NCBI GenBank assembly: GCA_947625735.1
Contig: CANQPL010000003.1
Span: forward strand, 58,460 to 122,459
DNA: 64,000 nt
Direction of reading: 5' to 3'
Source of the DNA: an uncultured Clostridia bacterium
Lineage (GTDB): Bacteria; Bacillota; Clostridia; Oscillospirales; Ruminococcaceae
In this document: one piece after another, positions 46,358 through 55,474 of the stretch
Numbering within the stretch: the stretch's first letter is position 1
Layout: every line of letters begins with the position of its first letter
Notes under the pieces: generated by a model
What the model saw: the letters and a program-made list of their open reading frames with translations, nothing else
Told to the model about the DNA's origin: nothing
The model's database searches: none
Position numbers and translations under genes: made by a program

Positions 46358-46795
46358 ATGAATATTACGCCCAAGCAATACGGGGAGCTTGTAAAAGAAG
46401 CCTCTCCCAATTCAAAAAGCGTTGTTGACATACCCTGTGCCTTTCTTATCGGTGGACTTATCTGCGCCATAGGACAGGGCTTTACAGAGCTTTACAAAGC
46501 CATAGGCTTTGATGATGCCACTGCATCTGCATGGTGTACAATTACACTTGTATTCCTGTCTGTGCTGCTGACGGGATTGGGGCTGTATCAGAAGATAGCA
46601 AAGCACGGCGGAGCGGGGACACTTGTACCCGTTACCGGCTTTGCAAACGCCGTGGCATCTCCTGCGGTGGAATTCAAGTCCGAGGGATATATTTTAGGTC
46701 TGGGAGCAAAAATATTTATTATTGCAGGACCTGTTATCCTTTACGGTGTTGCCGCTTCGGTGATATACGGCATCATATACTATTTTATAAGATGA
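46358..46795 (+). CDS. spoVAC: Stage V sporulation protein AC
   Basis: 145 aa with about four membrane helices; MNITPKQYGELVKEASPNSK, then FLIGGLICAIGQGFTELYKA and GAGTLVPVTGFANAVASPAV are typical. Part of the membrane channel that moves dipicolinic acid into and out of the spore. It stands alone, more than 6 kb from spoVAD and spoVAE. AGGAG upstream. Confidence 0.93.
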   Translation: MNITPKQYGELVKEASPNSKSVVDIPCAFLIGGLICAIGQGFTELYKAIGFDDATASAWCTITLVFLSVLLTGLGLYQKIAKHGGAGTLVPVTGFANAVASPAVEFKSEGYILGLGAKIFIIAGPVILYGVAASVIYGIIYYFIR

Positions 46796-46854
46796 ATATA
46801 TGGGCAGGAGGAAAGTCCTCCCCCAGCCTGTGGGAGTAATATCCTTACAGGCTC

Positions 46855-47604
46855 TTACATAGCCGAAATGCCCACGACTGTAATATTATCGGGACTGCCG
46901 TTTCGCATTGCCGCTTCGGTGAGCCGCCGCAGACGTTTGGCAAGATTCATTGGCAGGGAGAGTATCTCCTCAAATTCCCCTCTTGTGATATAGTCGGAAA
47001 GACCGTCTGTACATATGATAATGACCTCGCCCTGTCTTATGCCGCCGTCTATCTCCCTTATCTCGGGGGAGGGATCATCGGCTATATTTCCGATAACGGG
47101 AAAGATCAGATTTCTGTGAGCATGATTCCGTTTTTCGTCACGGGTTATCCTGCCCTGTTCATACAGCATCTGCACCAGTGACTGATCTGTAGACAGCTGT
47201 CTAAGCCGTCCGCCTCTGAACCGGTACATTCTGGAATCTCCTACATTTATAAGGTAAGCCTTTCCGCTTTCCTTGACCGCCAGAGCGCAGAGGGTAGTCT
47301 GCATATTGGCTGAATTGTCATGGGTCATGCCGTAACGGCGCACCTTACGGTGAATGGAAAGTATCTTGCCGTTCATATCGGTATTTTTGCCCGGTCTTAC
47401 CGAGCTTAACAGTTCCAGAGCAAGATGAGAAGCCACCTCTCCCTTGGCTTCACCGCCCACCCCGTCAGCAACTGCCGCAATGAAAGGGGGGCGTATCTCG
47501 CTTTCTAACTGCGCTTGTGAAAGCACCAGTTTATTTATAAGGTAGGCGTCCTCATTGTTGTCACAGACTGCGCCCTTGTCTGTTATTCCGCAGCAGTAAA
47601 ACAT
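46855..47604 (-). CDS. PP2C-family serine/threonine phosphatase
   Basis: 249 aa. All metal-site motifs are present: NNEDAYL, VADGVGGEAKGE, GDSRMYRF, CTDGLSD and SPDNITVV. It resembles the PrpC/Stp enzymes that oppose PASTA kinases, but no kinase gene is adjacent. Own promoter at 47664-47692. Confidence 0.9.
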   Translation of the reverse strand: MFYCCGITDKGAVCDNNEDAYLINKLVLSQAQLESEIRPPFIAAVADGVGGEAKGEVASHLALELLSSVRPGKNTDMNGKILSIHRKVRRYGMTHDNSANMQTTLCALAVKESGKAYLINVGDSRMYRFRGGRLRQLSTDQSLVQMLYEQGRITRDEKRNHAHRNLIFPVIGNIADDPSPEIREIDGGIRQGEVIIICTDGLSDYITRGEFEEILSLPMNLAKRLRRLTEAAMRNGSPDNITVVGISAM

Positions 47605-47663
47605 CCTGCTCCTCCGTGAAAATAAAAAGAATAAAGCGTTTCTGAAAACTCACGCACAATATA

Positions 47664-47692
47664 ATTATACCATTATTATACCTTTATTTCAA
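47664..47692 (-). promoter_or_regulatory. SigA promoter of the PP2C phosphatase gene
   Basis: TTGAAA (47687-47692) and TATAAT (47664-47669), spacer 17, minus strand, 60 bases before the start codon. Confidence 0.8.
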
Positions 47693-47730
47693 TCAGCAAT
47701 CTGCATAATTATCAAAGGTTTTTTTTGCCG

Positions 47731-47760
47731 TTAAGGCAATACCGCACAAAATTATGTGGT
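47731..47760. repeat. Fragment related to the TTAAGGCAACACC palindromic element
   Basis: TTAAGGCAATACCGCACAAA matches the arm of the 54-base palindrome at 59407-59460 (TTAAGGCAACACC-CACAAAG) with few differences; here it ends in a short imperfect hairpin (ACCGCACA/TATGTGGT). Confidence 0.6.
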
Positions 47761-47771
47761 TATCAGACAAC

Positions 47772-47810
47772 AAATGACCCTCCGTTAAACCGAAAGGGTC
47801 ATTTTTTCAC
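47772..47810. terminator. Terminator hairpin after the mannanase gene
   Basis: Perfect AAATGACCCT/AGGGTCATTT stem. The T-run is strong on the plus strand and weak (TTTGTTG) on the minus strand, the direction of the mannanase gene. Confidence 0.6.
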
Positions 47811-47865
47811 ACGCAAATATCATAAGAGCATATCCCGGGTAAACAAACTCTGTTTTCCCGTCCGC

Positions 47866-49515
47866 TTATTCGCCAAGGTCATAATTTTTAAGATCGGGCA
47901 GCTCATCAAGGGTAAGCACTCTTTCATGATTATACGCCTTTGTAAGCAGCTCAATAGTGGTGTACTCATCATTGATGACAACGCCCATTTTCATGGTGAA
48001 GGGATCGCTCCATGTCCCCCAGAAAAGCCACCTTGCATTATCGCAGAATACCTTATCGGGATCCATAACGCAGCCGTTTTCCGTAAGTGCGATGAGCTTT
48101 GTTTTGCTGCCGTAATTTCTCGCCATATCCGCAAAACGTCCGCTCTGTGATGTGTCCACATGATTGCCCGCATAGATATCCCAGCCGTTTATATCCACCG
48201 TATCGTCTCCGGGGTACCATGCAGGATCCTGACCGTTCCATATCCATATAAGATTGGTAAGATTATGCTCATTTGTCATTTTATCGTACATCACGTTCCA
48301 CAGCTTGATATAGCTTTCAGGCTCACAGTTGCCCCACCAGAACCAGCCGCCCGATGCCTCGTGAAGGGGTCTCCAGAGTACGGGAACGCCCTCATCTCTC
48401 AGACGTGCAAGCTCATTTGACATATTGTCAATATCGTCCATAAGCAGCTGATATCCGACCTCGTCCTCACCGTTCATTATCTTGTCAAGGTCAAGCTTTG
48501 AACCCTCCTTGTAAAAGGAGCTGTACCACATATTGTCCCCCGAATTTACCGCATACGCCTCGGGAGATGTCCAGTGCCAGCAAAGCTGTACTATGCCGCC
48601 CGCATTCTTGTACCAGTCATAGGCATATTCTATTGTGGAGGATTCGCTGCCGTGTACCTTGCTGCCCAGGCTGTAACCGCTCACGTCCATACCCAGAACA
48701 GCAAAGGACTTGCCTGTTTTTGCGGTTATCTTCTCAAACTCCGAGGAGGCTCTGCCCTCATCGGCATACTGCCCCGCCAGAGAATATTTGCCGTAAATAT
48801 CACAGAGAAACTTGAAAAGCCGCTTTGTGTTGTCGTCTGCATTGGGATTTGTAAGCGTCGGCTCTACCTTGTAATCATCGGCGGTAATGGGCGATGCCGC
48901 AGCCTTTATTTTCAGGCAGTCTATATCTATATACCCCCAGCTCGGGGTTATGCTTATCTCGTGAGTACCCTTTTCCAGATAGATGTTGTTAAGGGGCGTG
49001 TCCGCAAAGAATACGGGATCCATAGTAGTAATATCCCCTATCTTCATTCCGTCAAGCAGAACATTGTTTACCCGTCCTGCACTGCCCATAGTAAGAAAAT
49101 CCAGATCGTAAAATCCCGTATATTCTATCTGAGCCGTGAGCTTTAACTCATCGCCCTCCACATTGACTCCGTTAACAAAGCCGCCTCCGGACGCCTCGGG
49201 CAGCTCATGAGCGGCAGCACTTCCCGAAAAAGCACCGCTTTCCGCTTCTATAACAAGCTCAAAATCAGCAGGCACTTCGGATTCTGTAAGAGGATAGTCC
49301 GAAAGATCGAGAGAGGTATTGAATTCTGTCCGCACCTCACCGTAAATGGCATTAATCCCGCTGCTTGTCTGCTCCTGCTCTGCGGGAGCAGTGGTGACCG
49401 CAGCGGCAGTATCCTCCTGTGTACCTGTGCCGCTGTCGCTGCAGCCTGTAAGCACACCTCCCAGCACTGCGGCAGCTGCCGTAAATGCCATGGCTTTTTT
49501 AATTGCTCTGTTCAT
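47866..49515 (-). CDS. Secreted GH26 beta-mannanase lipoprotein with CBM35-like domain
   Basis: 549 aa starting MNRAIKKAMAFTAAAAVLGG with lipobox LTGC. Residues about 80-200 form a CBM35-like carbohydrate-binding module (FELVIEAESGAFSG...GYIDIDCLKIKA). The rest is a GH26 barrel with acid/base E386 (RPLHEASGGWFWWG) and nucleophile E479 (ALTENGCV). It should cleave mannan or related hemicellulose at the cell surface. Its start overlaps the amidohydrolase gene by 17 bases. Confidence 0.92.
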   Translation of the reverse strand: MNRAIKKAMAFTAAAAVLGGVLTGCSDSGTGTQEDTAAAVTTAPAEQEQTSSGINAIYGEVRTEFNTSLDLSDYPLTESEVPADFELVIEAESGAFSGSAAAHELPEASGGGFVNGVNVEGDELKLTAQIEYTGFYDLDFLTMGSAGRVNNVLLDGMKIGDITTMDPVFFADTPLNNIYLEKGTHEISITPSWGYIDIDCLKIKAAASPITADDYKVEPTLTNPNADDNTKRLFKFLCDIYGKYSLAGQYADEGRASSEFEKITAKTGKSFAVLGMDVSGYSLGSKVHGSESSTIEYAYDWYKNAGGIVQLCWHWTSPEAYAVNSGDNMWYSSFYKEGSKLDLDKIMNGEDEVGYQLLMDDIDNMSNELARLRDEGVPVLWRPLHEASGGWFWWGNCEPESYIKLWNVMYDKMTNEHNLTNLIWIWNGQDPAWYPGDDTVDINGWDIYAGNHVDTSQSGRFADMARNYGSKTKLIALTENGCVMDPDKVFCDNARWLFWGTWSDPFTMKMGVVINDEYTTIELLTKAYNHERVLTLDELPDLKNYDLGE

Positions 49516-50671
49516 TGGGATACTTCCTTTCGTAAACAGTCTTTCCGTCAATCATTGTCATAATAATGTCAGAGCGGATATCCAGAGGATCTCCGTCAAT
49601 AAGTATAAGATCGGCGTCCTTTCCGCAGGCTATTGAGCCGACCCTGTCTGCTATGCCCCCAAGCTCGGCGGCATCTGTCGTTACCGCTCTGAGAGCCGCA
49701 TCATAGGGCAGACCGTTTTTAACACAGTAAGCCGCTCCCGCAGTAAAAAAGCCGATAGGAGTTTCGGGGTGATCGGTACACAGAGCGATCTTTACTCCCG
49801 CCCTGTGGAGTTTTGCCGCATTTTCAAGGCTTGCCCTCATAAGTTCGGGCTTGCCCCTGTCGCAGATAATGGGACCCACCGCCGCACCTGCCTGCCTTTC
49901 GCCCAGAATATCCGCAATAAGATACCCCTCGGTGCAGTGGATAAGCAGCGGACAAAGCCCGTATTCATCGCATATCCGCAGCGCGGTAAGAATGTCGTCC
50001 GCCCTGTGGCAGTGAAAATGTGCCTTCAGCTCTCCTTTTAATAAAGGTATAAGAGCCTCGCTTTTTATATCATATTCGGGATAATCGGAAATATCCTCGG
50101 CATTTTCGCAAAGCACCATATAACGGCGTGCCTTTTCAAGCGCCTCTCTTATAAGGGCAGCTGTCGCCATGCGTGTCTGGGGAGCTTCTTCCTTGTCATT
50201 ATAATAGGACTTTGGATTTTCCCCCAGTGCAAATTTTATTCCCGCTCTGCGGATAAACGCTTCATCAAGGCAGCGCCCCGCAGTTTTGACGGCGATCATA
50301 TCCCCGCCTATGGGGTCAAGAGAGCCTACGCCCGTAATTACCGAGGTAACGCCCGCTCTTACCGCATCATTAAAATAACCGTCATAGAAATTAAGTCCGT
50401 CCACAGTCCGCAGATGAGGCATTACAGGATCGCTGCCCTCATTGATGTCTATGCCCTCCTCGCCGCACCCGTCACCTATAAGACCCATGTGGGTGTGGAT
50501 ATCAATAAATCCGGGCATGAGAATATTACCCTTGCCGTCAATATCCCCCATTCCGATATCCTCGGGAATGCCGCTGCCAACCTCGGCAATACGTTTTCCC
50601 TCTATCTTAACAAATCCCCTGTCGACAGGCGGAGCGTCCATGGTAAGGAGCTTTACATTATAAATGTACAT
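49499..50671 (-). CDS. Metal-dependent amidohydrolase
   Basis: 390 aa. Amidohydrolase-superfamily protein with metal motif DIHTHMG near residue 58, later AHFHCHRADD and LIHCTEG, and the catalytic Asp in CTDHPETP; the C-terminal GKDADLILIDGDPLD is typical of imidazolonepropionase-like members. Substrate unknown. It starts one base after the small membrane-protein gene and overlaps the mannanase gene, so all three are probably translated together. Confidence 0.88.
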   Translation of the reverse strand: MYIYNVKLLTMDAPPVDRGFVKIEGKRIAEVGSGIPEDIGMGDIDGKGNILMPGFIDIHTHMGLIGDGCGEEGIDINEGSDPVMPHLRTVDGLNFYDGYFNDAVRAGVTSVITGVGSLDPIGGDMIAVKTAGRCLDEAFIRRAGIKFALGENPKSYYNDKEEAPQTRMATAALIREALEKARRYMVLCENAEDISDYPEYDIKSEALIPLLKGELKAHFHCHRADDILTALRICDEYGLCPLLIHCTEGYLIADILGERQAGAAVGPIICDRGKPELMRASLENAAKLHRAGVKIALCTDHPETPIGFFTAGAAYCVKNGLPYDAALRAVTTDAAELGGIADRVGSIACGKDADLILIDGDPLDIRSDIIMTMIDGKTVYERKYPNEQSN

Positions 50672-50672
50672 A

Positions 50673-50852
50673 TCAGCCCAACCCGCACTCGTCGTAGTCC
50701 TTCCAGCGCTCGTTATAATTATAGTTGCTTACCATGCGGTATGCAATATACGCCGCAGAGAGCATAAGCACAAACAGTGCAGTCACCACGGGGATCATGG
50801 TGCGGATAATGTCTCTGTCGTCTGATCTTCTCACATTCTTTTTCATATTCAT
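50673..50852 (-). CDS. Small single-pass membrane protein of unknown function
   Basis: 59 aa: a charged N-terminus (MNMKKNVRRSDDRDIIRT), one transmembrane helix (MIPVVTALFVLMLSAAYIAY) and a Tyr/Asp-rich outer tail ending YDECGLG. Not recognised. A SigA promoter and a GAGG site precede it, and it leads the amidohydrolase-mannanase operon with one base of spacing. A start two codons later (MKKN) is also possible. Confidence 0.7.
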   Translation of the reverse strand: MNMKKNVRRSDDRDIIRTMIPVVTALFVLMLSAAYIAYRMVSNYNYNERWKDYDECGLG

Positions 50853-50904
50853 ATCTGCGCCTCTTTTCCATATTCTTTGGTGTCTCTCTTTGATCTGCAC
50901 TTTT

Positions 50905-50933
50905 ATTATATAACTTTTCGGGACATTTTTCAA
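50905..50933 (-). promoter_or_regulatory. SigA promoter of the mannanase operon
   Basis: TTGAAA (50928-50933) and TATAAT (50905-50910), spacer 17, minus strand. Confidence 0.8.
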
Positions 50934-51275
50934 GTGCAAATCAAAACTTTCTTTCCATTTTAAAAAAATAAGCAAATTTCAGCATATTGCATAATTTTAA
51001 ACAGATTTTTTATGCGTTTTTTCAATAGCTTTACTGTTTGAATGAACAAAGTATGTAATCGTTTAACATAAAAGATGAAAATACACACTATTTAACATTA
51101 TACAAACTGTATTTTTTCAGCCGACTGAAATGTGCATATACGATTTGTAGCTTCTTACAAAAAAATTTGTCTGATTTTGAAAAATAAAGTCGTATCCGCC
51201 TTTAAAATCGCCTTGTTTGTGAACAAAATCGACAATATTTAGTCATTTTGCACAATTTTTCATAAAAAATTTGCT
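50934..51275. other. AT-rich intergenic region between divergent promoters
   Basis: About 340 bases, strongly AT-rich, between the mannanase-operon promoter and the promoter of the G5/3D gene. Several A/T runs and AAAATCG pieces are seen but no gene, clear operator or repeat. Confidence 0.5.
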
Positions 51276-51304
51276 TTGACAGAAAAAAGAAATTACGGTA
51301 TAAT
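51276..51304 (+). promoter_or_regulatory. SigA promoter of the G5/3D-domain gene
   Basis: TTGACA (51276-51281) and TATAAT (51299-51304), spacer 17, a consensus match. A leader of about 170 bases follows; it does not resemble the ydaO c-di-AMP riboswitch that controls some wall-hydrolase genes. Confidence 0.88.
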
Positions 51305-51481
51305 TACAAAGTAAATTGATTTTGTAACCGTTTTGAAACCTTTTTGATGAGTCAGGCGGTTCAAAAAATTTTTCTTGTAAGAAAAAGCTGAGTTATCCGT
51401 AAAACATTTTCGTCGTAGTTCATACAGGGAATTAACTTTGAGTAAATTTTTCGGACAGCCGTATTCGGAGGGAGAATAAAA

Positions 51482-52690
51482 ATGGATCAAAATACAAGCA
51501 AGAGAAAACATATCCTGCCCGCAGCGGCGCTTGCCATTGCAGTGCTTGCAGGTGCGGGAATATATAACAGCGCAGCAAAGACAAGTACCGCTGCGGACAT
51601 GACAGATACGGTCGTTCCCGAGCAGATAGGGGCGGCAGCATCTGAAAGCCTTTCAAGTGAGATAGGCACGGGTAATATACTGGGTGAAAGCTACATAAGA
51701 GTAACCATCTCGGCAGACGGTGAAAAAATCCCCGTTTATGCGGCAGCGGGAGCAGATGTAGAAAGCATTCTTGACAAGGCAGGCGTTGTTATCGGAGAAG
51801 ACGATATCGTTTCGCCGCTCCCCGATGAGAAGATAGAAGAAAGCTGCACTATAACGGTACAGCGTGTAAGCTACCGTGAGGATACACATATCCGTTCCTA
51901 CGATTTTAAAACCGAATATATAGAGGACGACACGGTTTCCGAGGACTGCACACGGACATTGACCGAGGGCGAGTGCGGCGAGGTAGTGATAAAGACAAAT
52001 ACAAGGTTTGTTGACGGCAAGGTAGATGAAGTTGTCGTAACAGACAAAGACATTACCAAACCCGCAGTAAACGAGGTCATTCTGAAAGGAACGCTCAAAG
52101 CGTCCGCCAATCCCGCAAAGGGTAACATTATAAGTGTTATGCCTCCCATGCATTCAGAGGACGGAGAGGAGATCATTACCGAAGAGGATATGTTTGCCCG
52201 CATTTCTGAAGAAAGTGAAGAAGCAGATGAGGGCGTTTACAGCCCCGATTATGCCTCAAAGCTCACCGTTCCCGAATGGCTGGAGCTTGACGAAAACGGT
52301 CTGCCCGAAAATTACAGCAAGGTACTTACGGGACGTTCCTGTGCATATACAGCCGAACCCGATGCGCTTATGTCAACGGGCAAGGAGGTTTTTCAGGGGT
52401 ATGTGGCAGTTGACCCCAATGTCATTCCCTACGGCACAGAGCTTTACATTGTTGCCGATGACGGCGAGGTCTACGGATACGCCATAGCTGCCGATACGGG
52501 CGGAACGGTAAGAAAGGGACGCATTATTGTTGACCTGTTCATGAATGAGTATGACGACTGTATACAGTGGGGCAACAGAGCCGTTTCGGTATACGTTCTC
52601 GATCCCACTGCTCCCGATGCAGTGGACGAGGGTTCGGTCATTGAAGAACCTGTGGAAGTCAGCGAAGTGACCGATGTACCTCTCTGGTAA
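51482..52690 (+). CDS. YabE-like cell-wall protein with DUF348, G5 and 3D domains
   Basis: 402 aa. A signal-anchor helix (about 11-30), a ubiquitin-like DUF348 domain (RVTISADGEKIPVYAAAGAD), a G5 domain (about 140-220, EVILKGT at its end) and a C-terminal 3D domain with its aspartates in VAVDPNVIPYG, AADTGG and IIVDLF. 3D domains resemble lytic transglycosylase MltA barrels, so a role in peptidoglycan remodelling is likely. GGAGG upstream; monocistronic with terminator. Confidence 0.88.
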   Translation: MDQNTSKRKHILPAAALAIAVLAGAGIYNSAAKTSTAADMTDTVVPEQIGAAASESLSSEIGTGNILGESYIRVTISADGEKIPVYAAAGADVESILDKAGVVIGEDDIVSPLPDEKIEESCTITVQRVSYREDTHIRSYDFKTEYIEDDTVSEDCTRTLTEGECGEVVIKTNTRFVDGKVDEVVVTDKDITKPAVNEVILKGTLKASANPAKGNIISVMPPMHSEDGEEIITEEDMFARISEESEEADEGVYSPDYASKLTVPEWLELDENGLPENYSKVLTGRSCAYTAEPDALMSTGKEVFQGYVAVDPNVIPYGTELYIVADDGEVYGYAIAADTGGTVRKGRIIVDLFMNEYDDCIQWGNRAVSVYVLDPTAPDAVDEGSVIEEPVEVSEVTDVPLW

Positions 52691-52737
52691 ATTCAGCGTA
52701 AGCATTACAGCGGCACAGTATTGATTTGTTTACATAT

Positions 52738-52770
52738 AAGGCGGAGAATTTCAGCTTCTCTGCCTTTTTT
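52738..52770 (+). terminator. Intrinsic terminator after the G5/3D gene
   Basis: AAGGCGGAGAA/TTCTCTGCCTT stem (one mismatch) followed by TTTTTT. Confidence 0.85.
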
Positions 52771-52932
52771 ATTTTGGTTTTCCTTGAAAAACTGTTACCG
52801 TCAGTCCTTTTGCACTTCGTCAAAACAAATTCAAAAAATTTTTTTACAATAATTATTTTGAACAGCTAAACAAAAATCCATTCCGCAAACTAAGTTTATC
52901 CCTTTGATTTCCACGGATAATGCGCCGCTTAA

Positions 52933-52961
52933 AGTAAATACTGATAACAAAAGTATTTACT
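52933..52961 (+). promoter_or_regulatory. Inverted repeat just before the spoVAD ribosome binding site
   Basis: AGTAAATACT and AGTATTTACT, perfect 10-base arms separated by nine bases, end one or two bases before GAAAGGA. It could be an operator or an RNA hairpin next to the ribosome binding site. No clear sporulation promoter was recognised in the 286-base gap. Confidence 0.5.
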
Positions 52962-52976
52962 GAAAGGACGGTCAAA

Positions 52977-53990
52977 ATGGCTGAAAGAATATCAAGAAAT
53001 ACATTTATCATGGATTCTCCGCCCCTTATCCGCAGCTATGCGGCAATAGGCGGAAAAATGGAGGGCGAGGGACCATTATCCAAATGCTTCGATCAGATCT
53101 ATGAGGACGCCTATTTCGGACAGGAAACATGGGAAAAGGCGGAGGGTGAGCTTATCCGTCTTACGGTGCTAAAGGCTCTTGAAAAGGGCAATCTTTCAAA
53201 GGACGATATAAATTTCATGATCGCAGGGGATCTTATGAATCAGTGTACCACCACATCATACGGTCTGAGGGATCTGGAAATACCCCTTATCTGCGTTTAC
53301 GGGGCTTGCTCAACTATGTCGGAAAGTCTTATGCTTGCGGCTCTTATGACCGACAGCGGCATCGGCGGGAACGTTGCGGCAGCCACCTCCTCACATTTCT
53401 GCTCTGCGGAAAGGCAGTTCAGATTCCCCCTTTCCTACGGAGGAGTAAGGACTCCCACCGCCCAATGGACCTGTACCGCTTCGGGCGCCTGTGTTCTTTC
53501 TCCCCATGAGGAGGGAAAAGGTCCTGTGGTAAAGGCTGCCACTATCGGAAAGATCATTGATATGGGCGTTACGGACGCCAACAATATGGGGGCTGCTATG
53601 GCTCCCGCTGCTGCCTATGTGATAAAAACACATCTTCAGGACAGAAAAATGTCCCCGGAGGACTTTGACCTTATCGTAACAGGCGATCTGGGCAGAGTGG
53701 GCGGCACTCTGCTTATAGAGCTTCTGGGCAAGGACGGCATTGACATCGCTTCCCGCTACAAGGACTGCGGCACTATGATCTACAACACTTCCGAACAGGA
53801 CGTCCATGCAGGCGGCTCGGGCTGCGGCTGCAGCGCCTCGGTGCTTTGCGGATACTTCCTTGACAAGATAAAATGCGGAGAATATAAAAATATCCTTTTC
53901 TGCGCTACAGGAGCGCTTATGTCGCCCACTCTCACACAGCAGGGAGAGAGCATTCCGGGCATTTCTCATGCGGTACACATCGGCTGCTGA
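52977..53990 (+). CDS. spoVAD: Stage V sporulation protein AD
   Basis: 337 aa, thiolase-like fold that binds dipicolinic acid. FIMDSPPLIRSYAAIGGKME at the start, ICVYGACSTMSESLMLAALM and SEQDVHAGGSGCGCSASVLC are diagnostic. Loads DPA into the forespore together with SpoVAC and SpoVAE. GAAAGGA upstream. Confidence 0.95.
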   Translation: MAERISRNTFIMDSPPLIRSYAAIGGKMEGEGPLSKCFDQIYEDAYFGQETWEKAEGELIRLTVLKALEKGNLSKDDINFMIAGDLMNQCTTTSYGLRDLEIPLICVYGACSTMSESLMLAALMTDSGIGGNVAAATSSHFCSAERQFRFPLSYGGVRTPTAQWTCTASGACVLSPHEEGKGPVVKAATIGKIIDMGVTDANNMGAAMAPAAAYVIKTHLQDRKMSPEDFDLIVTGDLGRVGGTLLIELLGKDGIDIASRYKDCGTMIYNTSEQDVHAGGSGCGCSASVLCGYFLDKIKCGEYKNILFCATGALMSPTLTQQGESIPGISHAVHIGC

Positions 53991-54027
53991 CGATGCAGAC
54001 TATTTCCTAAGAAAGGAGCAGATATTT

Positions 54028-54390
54028 ATGTTCATGAATTATCTTTGGGCATTTATCATAGGAGGTCTTTTCTGTGCAGTAGGACAGATCCTTATAAATT
54101 ACACTAAGCTTACCCCCGCAAGAATACTTGTTGCCTATGTGGTGGCAGGCGTTATACTGGGAGCGTTCGGACTGTACCGCCCGATCATCGACCTTGCGGG
54201 AGCAGGTGCGGCTGTGCCGCTTACAGGCTTCGGAAATGCTCTTGCAGAGGGCGTGAAAAATGCCGTAGACACCCGTGGTCTTATAGGCGTTATAACGGGA
54301 GGTCTTACAGCCGCTTCTGCGGGTATTACCGCAGCTATCTTTTTCGGACTGTTAGCGGGGATATGCTTTAAATCAAAGGAAAAGCCGTAA
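54028..54390 (+). CDS. spoVAE: Stage V sporulation protein AE
   Basis: 120 aa with about four membrane helices, MFMNYLWAFIIGGLFCAVGQ at the start and GAGAAVPLTGFGNALAEGVK. It is related to SpoVAC in its first helix. AGGAG nine bases upstream; 37 bases after spoVAD, in one operon. Confidence 0.93.
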   Translation: MFMNYLWAFIIGGLFCAVGQILINYTKLTPARILVAYVVAGVILGAFGLYRPIIDLAGAGAAVPLTGFGNALAEGVKNAVDTRGLIGVITGGLTAASAGITAAIFFGLLAGICFKSKEKP

Positions 54391-54435
54391 TAATACAACT
54401 GTAGACAAAACGGAAAAAGCCCCAAAAAAAGAGCA

Positions 54436-54477
54436 GGAGTGCCGCCGCACAAAGATCGTGCAGCGGCACTCCGTTTT
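54436..54477. terminator. Bidirectional terminator between spoVAE and the transglutaminase gene
   Basis: Long stem GGAGTGCCGCCGCAC/GTGCaGCGGCACTCC, with TTTTTT on the right and an A-run on the left, serving both converging genes. Confidence 0.88.
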
Positions 54478-54497
54478 TTATAATGGGGAAATGCACA

Positions 54498-55340
54498 TTA
54501 TTTTCCCGCTGATGCATAGTTTCTGTACTCACATCTGTCTATCCTGTGTTCAATGCTCATTTCTCCGAATCCCATTGCAGAATAGAACGGCATACATTTT
54601 GTTTCCTCTGTGTATTCGCCGTTTTCGTAGCTGTAATCGGATATCCATGTACAGTCCACATAGTACCATTCCCCGTCAACAGCGACAGCATTCCATTCAT
54701 GGTTGGCAGGGGCATCAAGAAGCTCGCTCCTTGACCACCCCTCGCTTGAAGTGCCGCCTTTCATATTAAGACAGTATATATCCTGCGTAAAGCACAATGC
54801 CGAAAACAGGTTGGAAAATCCCGCACAGGTGGTCTTAAAGCCGTTTTCCGTCACCGCTTCAAGACTTATGACCGAAAGAGCATACACATCGCTCTGAGCG
54901 GTGTCCATATCATAGGCTACATTCTGCCCTACCCACATGGCAAGGGCGGTCACCTTGTCGTAATCGTTTTCAATGCCGTCACATATCTTATCCGCAAGTG
55001 CGGCGACATTCTCCATGATCTTCACAGCCTTGTCGGCGTCCTCTGTGGGGGTTATATAGTCAAGAGCCGCTTTCCCCTCGATAACCGAGGGGTGAAGCGT
55101 CATGTACTCATTTCTTTCAAGTACCTTTTCTATCGGCTCAAATGTGCCGAATGGCGTTGTATAGGTGTCGGATCTTAAATATGCTACCTTTTTCGGTATG
55201 CCCTGCTCCTTCGTATATCCTGCCTTTCCGGTGTTGTCCTCCTCCATAGTTCCCGCATATGCTATCACTGCCGATGCGCCCAGAGCAAGCATTAACAGCA
55301 CGGTAACAAAAATTACTATTCTTTTGTCGGAGCCTGTCAT
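54498..55340 (-). CDS. Membrane-anchored or secreted transglutaminase-like protein
   Basis: 280 aa. An N-terminal hydrophobic segment (IVIFVTVLLMLALGASAVIA) is followed by a transglutaminase/protease core with the triad C172 (TTCAGFSNLF), H214 (ANHEWNAV) and D229 (YYVDCTW). Such domains can be peptidases or cross-linking enzymes; the substrate is unknown. Single gene, convergent with spoVAE. Confidence 0.8.
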   Translation of the reverse strand: MTGSDKRIVIFVTVLLMLALGASAVIAYAGTMEEDNTGKAGYTKEQGIPKKVAYLRSDTYTTPFGTFEPIEKVLERNEYMTLHPSVIEGKAALDYITPTEDADKAVKIMENVAALADKICDGIENDYDKVTALAMWVGQNVAYDMDTAQSDVYALSVISLEAVTENGFKTTCAGFSNLFSALCFTQDIYCLNMKGGTSSEGWSRSELLDAPANHEWNAVAVDGEWYYVDCTWISDYSYENGEYTEETKCMPFYSAMGFGEMSIEHRIDRCEYRNYASAGK

Positions 55341-55474
55341 ATTGCTAAATTCAGCCTTTCTGTTTCAATTACTATACCTATTATATACCATAATTATTAT
55401 ATCTGTGTGAATAGGATTCGCAGTTTTGGAAAATTCTATGCCGCAGCGGTCAGAAAATAACAAAAGAATACTAT

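Noticed and set aside
51305..51481. c-di-AMP (ydaO) riboswitch in the leader of the G5/3D gene
   Set aside because: Some wall-hydrolase genes have one, but the conserved core sequences are absent here.
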